From contig SKHV01000505.1 of assembly GCA_007116765.1 (NCBI GenBank), forward strand, positions 1 through 5,014: 5,014 nt of DNA, read 5' to 3'. The notes under the pieces are model-generated. The model saw only the letters and a list, made by a program, of their open reading frames with translations. It was not told the DNA's origin and ran no database searches. The translations under genes and the position numbers were made by a program. The DNA is from Prolixibacteraceae bacterium (lineage in GTDB: Bacteria; Bacteroidota; Bacteroidia; Bacteroidales; Prolixibacteraceae). Shown piece by piece: positions 1 through 5,014 of the stretch. Each line of letters opens with the position of its first letter. The first letter of the stretch is position 1.

Positions 1-1352
1 GGGTAGGAAAGAAGAAAATGTGGGAAGACATTAAGCTGTCGTACAGTGCTCAGTTCGACAGCCGAATAAATACCAAAGAATATCTCATATTAAGCACTCC
101 CTATGCCGACTGGAAAAAAGGAATTCGCCATAATATTCCTTTTACACTTCCCTCGTTCAGGCTGTTTAATCACATCAATATTACGCCTTCGATAAGTTAC
201 AACGAGCGTTGGTATTTCGATTATATTGAAAAGTACTGGATTGATGGTTATCAAACGATTGATAATGAAACCGGAATGCAGAAATGGATACCGGGCAGGG
301 TTGAAACTGTTTCGAATAACGGTTTCAGGCGTAATTACGATTATTCGTACAGTATTAGCTCAAGTTCAACCGTATATGGAATGTTCAATATGGTGAATCC
401 CAATTGGCGTCTAAAAGCAATCAGGCATAAAATGGATCCGAGCATCGGTTTCAGCTACCGTCCCGATTTTTCGGAGCCACGATTCGGATTTTTCGACATG
501 GTACAAATCGACTCTCTTGGTAATTATCAAGAATATAATATGTTTGAAGGTGCAATGTACGGTTCGGCAAGTGCTGGACGTAGCGGTTCAATCAATTTTA
601 GCCTTAATAATAACATTGAAATGAAGCTGGCAAACGATAACGATACCACAGCAAAAGAGAAGTTTACAAAAGTTGCAATTTTTGATAACCTTGGTTTCAG
701 TAGTTCTTATAACCTGGCTGCCGACTCGCTGAACTTGTCGCCTTTTTCAATTAATGCACGTACAAAAATTGCCGGCTATTCCATTAACGTAACCGGTACT
801 CTCGACCCCTATGCAATTGACGACCGAGGTAGAAAATACAACCAATATATGTGGAACGAAACTACGGGAATAGGGCGCTTAGGTCGTATTACTAATTTAA
901 GTACCGGGTTTAGTTTAAGCTACAGCTCCGACCAATTGCAAAAGACACTTGACGAACGAAGAAAAGAACAGGGCGAAAACGATGACGGTGAAGAAACAAC
1001 AGTTAAAAAACATCCCGGATACTCGCCTTTTAACATGCCGTGGCGCGTAAGTGCTAATTATAACTTCAATTATTCTAATTCAACCGGTACTCCACGTTGG
1101 GTGCAGTCGGTTTCAGTAAGCGGGAATCTGGATCTTACTCCGAAGTGGAAAGCGAATTTCTCTTCGGGTTTCGATTTTATTGCCATGGAGCTTACACATA
1201 CCAGGGTAGGAATTACACGCGATTTGCACTGCTGGACCATGTCGTTTGATTTTTCACCGGTAAGTACCCGTCCATTTTATACTTTCACTATTAGAGCCAA
1301 TGCCTCAATGTTGTCAGATTTGAGAATTAACAAATCGGATCGGGACTTTTAA
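1..1352 (+). CDS. lptD: LPS assembly outer-membrane protein LptD, Bacteroidetes type (C-terminal part, 5' truncated)
   Basis: LptD is the outer-membrane beta-barrel that inserts lipopolysaccharide into the outer leaflet at the end of the Lpt transport bridge. The frame (codons from base 3) is open to the window edge upstream of the ATG at 18, so that ATG is probably internal. About 449 residues are visible, whereas Bacteroidetes LptD proteins are usually about twice as long. What remains is barrel: alternating polar and hydrophobic strands rich in Tyr, Phe, Asn and Ser, with motifs such as SYNERWYF, DPSIGFSYRPDF and SPFNMPWRVSANYNFNYS. The segment TRDLHCWTMSF at bases 1215-1247 matches the conserved RDLHCW motif I know from this family; its Cys codon is 1230-1232. 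A charged stretch around bases 945-1015 (DERRKEQGENDDGEE) is probably an exposed loop. The protein ends in Phe, as many outer-membrane barrels do. Family assignment rests on recalled motifs; the barrel nature is clear from the sequence. Confidence 0.88.
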   Translation, partial: VGKKKMWEDIKLSYSAQFDSRINTKEYLILSTPYADWKKGIRHNIPFTLPSFRLFNHINITPSISYNERWYFDYIEKYWIDGYQTIDNETGMQKWIPGRVETVSNNGFRRNYDYSYSISSSSTVYGMFNMVNPNWRLKAIRHKMDPSIGFSYRPDFSEPRFGFFDMVQIDSLGNYQEYNMFEGAMYGSASAGRSGSINFSLNNNIEMKLANDNDTTAKEKFTKVAIFDNLGFSSSYNLAADSLNLSPFSINARTKIAGYSINVTGTLDPYAIDDRGRKYNQYMWNETTGIGRLGRITNLSTGFSLSYSSDQLQKTLDERRKEQGENDDGEETTVKKHPGYSPFNMPWRVSANYNFNYSNSTGTPRWVQSVSVSGNLDLTPKWKANFSSGFDFIAMELTHTRVGITRDLHCWTMSFDFSPVSTRPFYTFTIRANASMLSDLRINKSDRDF

Positions 1353-1450
1353 TTTGCAGAATAAGTAAATTGACTTAGCAAATAATACCTCAATTGAAAC
1401 CCGAATCAAAAATTGAAGATTGAAAGCAATAACCCATACATTTAAAAACT

Positions 1451-1828
1451 ATGAAACGAATAATTAACACAAGCAATGCCCCCGCTGCCATTGGTCCATA
1501 CAGTCAGGCAGTTGAAGTGAGCCAAACACTTTATATTTCAGGACAAATACCGCTAAATCCCGAAACAGGTAAAATAGTAGAAGGCGGTATAGGTGAACAA
1601 ACCCAACAGGTTATGAAAAATATCGGAGCTATACTTGAAGCCGCTGGTTATACTTTTCCCCATGTGGTAAAATCAACTTGTTTGTTGAGCGATATGGTAA
1701 ATTTCAAAGCCATGAATGATGTTTACGGTAAATATTACCCCAAAAATGCACCGGCAAGAGCAGCTTTTGCAGTAAAAGACTTGCCTATGGGGGTTTTGGT
1801 TGAAATTGAAACCATTGCAGTGAAATAG
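1451..1828 (+). CDS. ridA: RidA family 2-iminobutanoate/2-iminopropanoate deaminase
   Basis: RidA (YjgF/YER057c/UK114 family) hydrolyses reactive enamine/imine intermediates released by PLP enzymes such as threonine dehydratase, giving 2-ketoacids and ammonia in the cytoplasm. The 125-residue length is typical for this single-domain trimeric protein. The N-terminal APAAIGPYSQAV block carries Tyr17. YISGQIPLNPETG lies at 28-40, PARAAFAVKDLP at 101-112, and VEIETIAV closes the protein. Arg103 and Glu118 align with Arg105 and Glu120 of the E. coli enzyme, the Arg being the residue that contacts the substrate carboxylate, so an active deaminase is expected. The ATG at 1451 gives the standard N-terminus. 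No SD is visible before it, only an AT-rich leader, as is common in Bacteroidetes. It lies 98 bases after lptD on the same strand with no clear terminator between, so co-transcription is possible. Older annotations call such proteins endoribonuclease L-PSP. Confidence 0.96.
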   Translation: MKRIINTSNAPAAIGPYSQAVEVSQTLYISGQIPLNPETGKIVEGGIGEQTQQVMKNIGAILEAAGYTFPHVVKSTCLLSDMVNFKAMNDVYGKYYPKNAPARAAFAVKDLPMGVLVEIETIAVK

Positions 1829-1839
1829 TGCGTTTTGTG

Positions 1840-1870
1840 TTTGATAAACACGAAATTATTATTAATTTTG
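1840..1870 (+). promoter_or_regulatory. Bacteroidetes-type promoter for rpsF-rpsR-rplI
   Basis: A -33 element TTTG (1840-1843) and a -7 element TAATTTTG (1863-1870, fitting TAnnTTTG) are separated by exactly 19 bases. This matches the known consensus of the primary sigma factor of Bacteroidetes. Transcription would begin at about 1874-1877, giving an untranslated leader of about 100 nt before rpsF. The element lies just after the ridA stop and immediately before a core ribosomal operon, where a strong promoter is expected. Confidence 0.75.
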
Positions 1871-1873
1871 CGC

Positions 1874-1976
1874 GCTCAATCCGCTGAATCCATGTACGCG
1901 ATTATTTACCGGTCGATTACGCGGGTTGAATAGAGAGAAATAAATATTAACAATTTACAAAAAAGGTAAATCAAGT
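1874..1976 (+). promoter_or_regulatory. Structured 5' leader of rpsF, candidate S6:S18 autoregulatory element
   Basis: Bases 1876-1884 (TCAATCCGC) can pair with 1921-1929 (GCGGGTTGA) in nine consecutive pairs, one of them G-U. An inner helix of AATC (1887-1890) with GATT (1915-1918) is possible. The enclosed region carries ACCGG at 1908-1912. Leaders upstream of rpsF in several phyla are known to fold into a motif that imitates the 16S rRNA site of the bS6:bS18 heterodimer, with a conserved CCG trinucleotide, and to mediate feedback control. The outer helix starts almost exactly at the predicted transcript start. The helix is seen directly; equating it with the S6:S18 motif is inference, because I could not align it to a covariance model. 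Confidence 0.5.
1953..1971 (+). promoter_or_regulatory. Weak hairpin over the rpsF ribosome-binding region
   Basis: ATTTAC (1953-1958) is complementary to GTAAAT (1966-1971) across a 7-base A-rich loop. The only SD-like bases before rpsF (AAAAGG, 1961-1966, ten bases before the ATG) sit in the loop and at the base of the second arm. The stem is mostly A-T, so it would be weak and may not form in the cell. Confidence 0.25.
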
Positions 1977-2327
1977 ATGATTAATCAGTACGAAACTGTA
2001 TTTATTGCTACCCCTGTGTTGTCAGAAGCACAGTTTAAAGAGGCAGTTACTAAATTCAGCGCATTCATTACCGAAAATGGTGGAGAAATCATTCACCAGG
2101 AAGATTGGGGACTCAAGAAGCTTGCCTATCCAATCCAAAAGAAATCAACCGGCTTTTATCATTTAATTGAGTTCAAAGCAGAAACTTCATTCATCCAAAA
2201 GTTGGAAACTATGTATCGTCGCGACGAGCGTATTATTCGTTTCCTAACTTTCCGCTTGGATAAATATGCTGCCGTGTACAGTGAGAAACGTCGTAATAAA
2301 ATTAAAGCTAAAACAGAGGAGAAATAG
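1977..2327 (+). CDS. rpsF: 30S ribosomal protein bS6
   Basis: bS6 is a component of the 30S platform, where it pairs with bS18 next to 16S rRNA helices 22-23. The 116-residue protein begins MINQYETVFIATP, the usual first beta-strand of the ferredoxin-like fold. It continues with a helix, then the strand block DWGLKKLAYPIQKKSTGFYHLIEF (about 43-66). The RRDERIIRFLTFRLDKY segment (about 81-97) is characteristic of bS6, and a basic tail follows. The ATG at 1977 gives the canonical N-terminus. It is the first gene of rpsF-rpsR-rplI, with no priB or ssb insertion of the kind seen in E. coli or Bacillus. Its own SD is weak, in contrast to the two downstream genes, and the leader may be autoregulated. 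Confidence 0.98.
   Translation: MINQYETVFIATPVLSEAQFKEAVTKFSAFITENGGEIIHQEDWGLKKLAYPIQKKSTGFYHLIEFKAETSFIQKLETMYRRDERIIRFLTFRLDKYAAVYSEKRRNKIKAKTEEK
2315..2322 (+). promoter_or_regulatory. Strong Shine-Dalgarno site for rpsR inside the rpsF 3' end
   Basis: AGAGGAGA, with core GAGGAG at 2316-2321, lies nine bases before the rpsR ATG at 2331 and overlaps the final codons of rpsF. It is well placed to pair with the 16S anti-SD sequence. It supports the ATG at 2331 as the start and suggests that rpsR translation is partly independent of read-through from rpsF. Confidence 0.7.
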
Positions 2328-2330
2328 GTT

Positions 2331-2600
2331 ATGGCATCAAATCAATCAGAAATCAGATACTTAACTCCACCAACAGTTGAGATTAAGAAAAAGAAATATT
2401 GCCGTTTCAAAAAGAACGGGATTAAATTTGTTGATTACAAAGACCCTGAGTTCCTTAAAAAGTTTCTCAACGAGCAAGGTAAAATTTTACCACGCCGTAT
2501 TACCGGTACTTCACTGAAGTACCAACGTAAAGTTTCGCAGGCAGTAAAACGTGCACGTCATATTGCATTGCTGCCTTATGTAACCGATTTGATGAAATAA
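2331..2600 (+). CDS. rpsR: 30S ribosomal protein bS18
   Basis: bS18 binds bS6 and 16S rRNA on the platform of the small subunit, near the mRNA exit and the 3' end of 16S rRNA. The 89-residue protein has the full family core: KYCRFKKNGIKFVDYKDPEFLKKF (about 22-46), then GKILPRRITGTSLKYQRKV (about 51-69), and the C-terminal AVKRARHIALLPYV. It is somewhat longer than the E. coli protein (75 residues), mainly through an N-terminal extension of about 14 residues (MASNQSEIRYLTPP). There is one cysteine, Cys24, so no zinc-binding cluster is expected. It starts three bases after the rpsF stop and has a good SD, so it belongs to the same transcript. Confidence 0.98.
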   Translation: MASNQSEIRYLTPPTVEIKKKKYCRFKKNGIKFVDYKDPEFLKKFLNEQGKILPRRITGTSLKYQRKVSQAVKRARHIALLPYVTDLMK

Positions 2601-2603
2601 AAA

Positions 2604-2609
2604 AGGAGG
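2604..2609 (+). promoter_or_regulatory. Perfect Shine-Dalgarno site for rplI
   Basis: AGGAGG, a full match to the anti-SD complement, ends eight bases before the rplI ATG at 2618. It lies in the 17-base gap after the rpsR stop and fixes the start of rplI. Such a strong site is notable in Bacteroidetes, where most genes lack one. Confidence 0.8.
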
Positions 2610-2617
2610 ACTTACAA

Positions 2618-3064
2618 ATGGAAATCATTCTGAAACAAGACGTACAGGGCTTAGGTTCTAAAGACGATATTGCAAAAGTGAAAGATGGTTACGGACGTAA
2701 TTACCTCATACCGCAAGGTATGGCTGTAGTTGCAACCGAATCAGCAAAAAAAGTAATGGCTGAGAATACTCGTCAGCGTGCACATAAAGAGGCGAAACTG
2801 AAAGACGAAGCTCTGGTTGTTGCCGGAAAATTGAAAGACATTAAAGTCTCAATTGGTGCAAAAACAAGCACAGCGGGTAAAATATTCGGCTCGGTCAATA
2901 ACATTCAACTTGCTGAAGTAATTGCTGAACAGGGAATCGATATTGAACGCAAAAACATTACTATGGCAAAAGATGGTGTAAAAGAAGTTGGCACTCATAC
3001 TGCTAAAATTAAACTGCACCGCGAAGTAGTTGTAGATTTCGAATTCGAAGTAGTATCGGAATAG
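2618..3064 (+). CDS. rplI: 50S ribosomal protein bL9
   Basis: bL9 binds 23S rRNA near the base of the L1 stalk through its N-terminal domain and reaches out with a long helix to a C-terminal domain; in E. coli it affects reading-frame maintenance. The 148-residue length is normal. The N-terminal signature is present as V21, G24-Y25, N28-Y29-L30, G34 and A36 in the stretch IAKVKDGYGRNYLIPQGMA. A charged connecting helix spans roughly 41-75. The C-terminal domain includes GKIFGSVNNIQLAEVI and ends in a beta-rich VVVDFEFEVV strand. It is the last gene of the operon, followed 41 bases later by a terminator hairpin. Confidence 0.98.
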   Translation: MEIILKQDVQGLGSKDDIAKVKDGYGRNYLIPQGMAVVATESAKKVMAENTRQRAHKEAKLKDEALVVAGKLKDIKVSIGAKTSTAGKIFGSVNNIQLAEVIAEQGIDIERKNITMAKDGVKEVGTHTAKIKLHREVVVDFEFEVVSE

Positions 3065-3105
3065 TATTTAATTCAAACACACGAACACATTTTTCAAACA
3101 AACAT

Positions 3106-3137
3106 AAAAAAGGCTGTCGATTTCGACAGCCTTTTTT
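3106..3137. terminator. Bidirectional intrinsic terminator between rplI and the transporter gene
   Basis: GGCTGTCG (3112-3119) pairs with CGACAGCC (3124-3131) around an ATTT loop. The hairpin is preceded by A6 (3106-3111) and followed by T6 (3132-3137). On either strand the RNA therefore has a GC-rich 8-bp hairpin followed by a U-tract, which suits two convergent transcription units. On the minus strand the tract lies one base beyond the transporter's stop codon (3139-3141), so the terminator begins almost directly after that gene. Confidence 0.93.
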
Positions 3138-3138
3138 A

Positions 3139-4854
3139 TTATATCGTAAGTTCGTTTATATATTTGAGCGAGTGGTAGGCATGATTGGCAATGACCGCAA
3201 TTTCCTGGAACGAATCGCAGTAAACCATACCGACTTTGTATTTGTATGTTCCTTTTTTGATATCTTTTAAATGTATCAAGTTAAGCTTCTCGGCATAAAG
3301 ATCAATCTCATCGCGTTTGTTCCTGTATTCAACTACATCAACCCGAGGGTTTTTCATGTTTATTTTTTCGGGCAAAACCTTCATCATTTCTTCTGTCATT
3401 TGGGTAATGCTTTCAATGTTTTTATTCATCTCATCTGTAAACTTCATTTTTTTATTTTTTCTCAAGTAAAGAAGTTCTGCTGTATTGTAGCATGCATCGT
3501 CCATACTTTCGATACGGCTTACCAGCTTTAAAAGTGCGTTTATATTTTCCGAAGAGTTTTTACTCAATTTCGACGACGAAAGTTGGGTAACAAATGTGGC
3601 AATCTCTTCTTCAATACGATCGGCAATTTCTTCGTATTTTCTAATTTTTGCAATGAGCTTTTCTGTTTTCTTTGCCCCGATATCTTCCTGTGCTAATTCT
3701 CTTACCAGATTAAACATTTTCAGGCTTCTTTCAATAAAGACACCAATTTCTTTTTTTGCTTGCACCATGGCAATTTCATCAACCGAAAGCAAATTGGTTG
3801 AGATATACTTCAACTTGAATATTTCATCGTCTTCGTCTTTTACCGGAATCATCCAAGTTACAGCACGGGCAATGGAGGGTATAAACCATATTTGCAATAA
3901 GGTATTCAAAATATTGAATGTAGTGTGGAAAACCGACAAGGCAATAGGAAGGATTACATGATTGTCGCTTAGTGTATTTTGCGGCAAGAGAGGTGAGCCA
4001 AGGTTGATTTTTACTAAAAACCAATCAATAAACTGAATAAATGGCATGAATAGCACAAGGACAATAAACACACCTACCATATTAAATATCAGGTGAGCAC
4101 GGGCTGCTCGTTTCGCAGTTGTGTTTACCACAATGGCCGCCAGGTTGGCTGTAACTGTAGTTCCAATATTTTCGCCCAATACCATTGCCGCTGCCATTGG
4201 GAAATCAATCCAGCCGTTAAAGCACATTACTAATGTGAGTGCCATAACCGCACTCGACGATTGAATTACAATGGTGAGTAACGAGCCAGTTATTAAGAAA
4301 ATCAATATAGATTGGAAGCCCATAGATGAATAGCGGGCAATAAACTCAAGTATTTGCGGGTTTCCGTTTATGTCGGGTACCGAATTTTTCAAAAAATCGA
4401 GCCCCATAAACAATATAGCAAAACCAATAATTAGCTGCCCTATAGATGCTCTGCGAGGAACTTTTGAGAAAACAAAAGGTATTGCTACACCTATAAGCGG
4501 CAGGGCAAACATGCTGATATTCACCTTAAAGCCTAAGAGTGTAATTATCCAGGCTGTTACGGTAGTACCGATGTTGGCACCCATTATAACCCCTATGCTT
4601 TGAACCAGGGTTAGCAGGCCTGCATTTACAAAACTAACCACCATTACAGTGGTTGCCGATGACGACTGTATGAAAGCAGTTATGAGAATTCCGGTTATTA
4701 CTCCTTTAACCCGGTTCGAGGTCATTGAACTCAGAATGTTTCTCATTTTATCGCCGGCTACTTTTTGGAGTGCTTCGCTCATGAGCTTCATTCCGTAGAG
4801 GAAAAATCCCAATGAGCCTATAAGTCGTAAAAAGTCGTAAAGTGAATATTCCAT
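3139..4854 (-). CDS. Na+/phosphate cotransporter-family protein with C-terminal PhoU-like domain
   Basis: This is an inner-membrane protein of the Na/Pi cotransporter (NptA/SLC34-like) family, expected to couple inorganic phosphate movement to sodium. Residues 1-330 form about eight or nine hydrophobic segments and show the family's internal duplication. IQSSSAT at 62-68 repeats as IQSSSAV at 197-203, GANIGTTVTA at 92-101 as GENIGTTVTA at 227-236, and HLIFN at 254-258 as HTTFN at 310-314. The QSSS repeats are the hallmark thought to line the substrate site. From about 355 to the end the protein is helical and charged, consistent with a PhoU-like cytoplasmic domain, found in many bacterial members. 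The 571-residue length suits this fused architecture. The ATG gives the expected start (MEYSLYDFLRLIGSLGFFLYGMKLMSEAL). No SD is present, only an A-rich leader. An unidentified reading frame on the same strand ends 27 bases upstream, suggesting an operon. The real substrate and direction of transport cannot be read from sequence. Confidence 0.93.
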   Translation of the reverse strand: MEYSLYDFLRLIGSLGFFLYGMKLMSEALQKVAGDKMRNILSSMTSNRVKGVITGILITAFIQSSSATTVMVVSFVNAGLLTLVQSIGVIMGANIGTTVTAWIITLLGFKVNISMFALPLIGVAIPFVFSKVPRRASIGQLIIGFAILFMGLDFLKNSVPDINGNPQILEFIARYSSMGFQSILIFLITGSLLTIVIQSSSAVMALTLVMCFNGWIDFPMAAAMVLGENIGTTVTANLAAIVVNTTAKRAARAHLIFNMVGVFIVLVLFMPFIQFIDWFLVKINLGSPLLPQNTLSDNHVILPIALSVFHTTFNILNTLLQIWFIPSIARAVTWMIPVKDEDDEIFKLKYISTNLLSVDEIAMVQAKKEIGVFIERSLKMFNLVRELAQEDIGAKKTEKLIAKIRKYEEIADRIEEEIATFVTQLSSSKLSKNSSENINALLKLVSRIESMDDACYNTAELLYLRKNKKMKFTDEMNKNIESITQMTEEMMKVLPEKINMKNPRVDVVEYRNKRDEIDLYAEKLNLIHLKDIKKGTYKYKVGMVYCDSFQEIAVIANHAYHSLKYINELTI

Positions 4855-4881
4855 ATTTTTTTATTGAAACTGATTTTTAAA

Positions 4882-5014
4882 TCACGATATTTTTGTAGTA
4901 ATATGAATAAGCGCTGAGCCTTGATTGATAATAGGTGAATGTTCGCAACATATAATGTATCCGCTGTTAGGTGCTTTTACCCATTTTTCAAAGTCGCCAA
5001 ACGGATCTGAAATA
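4882..5014 (-). CDS. Unidentified protein, C-terminal 43 residues (5' truncated by window edge)
   Basis: On the minus strand, codons from 5013 down to a TGA at 4882-4884 form an uninterrupted frame. It reads ISDPFGDFEKWV, then KAPNSGYIICCEHSP, then IINQGSALIHITTKIS. The composition looks protein-like, with a mixed amphipathic pattern and a Cys-Cys pair. The other two minus frames and the plus frames in this stretch contain stops. It ends 27 bases upstream of the Na/Pi transporter gene on the same strand, as expected for operon neighbours. I do not recognise the family and propose no function. An open stretch of 43 codons could occur by chance, so the call rests partly on context and codon appearance. 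Confidence 0.55.
   Translation of the reverse strand, partial: ISDPFGDFEKWVKAPNSGYIICCEHSPIINQGSALIHITTKIS

Noticed and set aside
945..1015. Charged, Glu/Lys/Asp-rich insert in lptD as a possible separate domain or repeat
   Set aside because: Too short and without repeat structure; best explained as a variable surface loop or turn of the barrel.
1344..1358. Possible -7 element near the lptD stop (TTTTAATTTG)
   Set aside because: The spacing between TA and TTTG is one base instead of two and no well-placed -33 element was seen, so it does not support a dedicated ridA promoter.
1362..1377. Small hairpin TAAGT/ACTTA after lptD
   Set aside because: Only five weak pairs and no U-tract, so it is not called as a terminator.
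3271..4603. Several open frames of 66-121 codons within the transporter gene (for example + strand 3271-3531, 3596-3961 and 4370-4603, and - strand 3824-4024)
   Set aside because: They lie antisense to, or in another frame of, a well-supported 571-residue membrane protein. They have no recognisable motifs or ribosome-binding sites; their hydrophobic or Ser/Ile-rich composition is what antisense frames of membrane proteins give.
4871..4884. Inverted repeat TGATTT/AAATCA overlapping the stop of the right-edge gene
   Set aside because: Short, all but two pairs A-T, with a 2-base loop and no following U-tract on the minus strand. It is not a credible terminator between the two minus-strand genes.
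4864..4895. Plus-strand promoter-like match: TTG (4864-4866), 21 bases, TATTTTTG (4888-4895)
   Set aside because: It points into the 3' end of the minus-strand reading frame with no plus-strand gene following within the window, and T-rich DNA matches TAnnTTTG easily by chance.

Overview
The window looks like ordinary chromosomal core sequence from a member of the Bacteroidota (Bacteroidetes), probably Bacteroidia. Four things point there. The partial outer-membrane protein at the left edge is of the Bacteroidetes LptD type, including its RDLHCW-type motif near the C-terminus. A textbook Bacteroidetes promoter (TTTG, 19 bases, TAATTTTG) precedes the ribosomal operon. Start codons of several genes have AT-rich leaders without a Shine-Dalgarno (SD) sequence. 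The base composition is moderately AT-rich. I cannot name a genus from sequence reading alone.

Layout, left to right. Bases 1-1352 (+) hold the C-terminal part of lptD, cut by the window edge. After 98 bases comes ridA (1451-1828, +), an enamine/imine deaminase. A 148-base gap then holds a sigma-ABfr-type promoter and a leader of about 100 nt that can fold into a 9-bp helix. The compact ribosomal operon follows: rpsF (bS6), rpsR (bS18) and rplI (bL9) on the + strand, 1977-3064. A hairpin flanked by A6 and T6 (3106-3137) separates it from the convergent minus-strand gene 3139-4854. That gene encodes a Na+/phosphate cotransporter-family membrane protein with a C-terminal PhoU-like helical domain. 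At the right edge, also on the minus strand and 27 bases upstream of the transporter, is the 3' end of another reading frame (4882-5014) that I could not identify.

Functionally these are independent housekeeping units: lipopolysaccharide export at the outer membrane, removal of reactive metabolites, ribosomal proteins, and phosphate or ion transport. bS6 and bS18 form a heterodimer in the 30S platform, and this dimer is known in several phyla to bind its own rpsF leader, so the structured leader here is a plausible autoregulatory site. No mobile element, CRISPR array, tRNA or rRNA gene was seen, and there is no sign of a novel multi-gene system. The most interesting points are the rpsF leader, the strong SD sequences within an operon of a phylum that mostly ignores them, and the unidentified gene fragment at the right edge.
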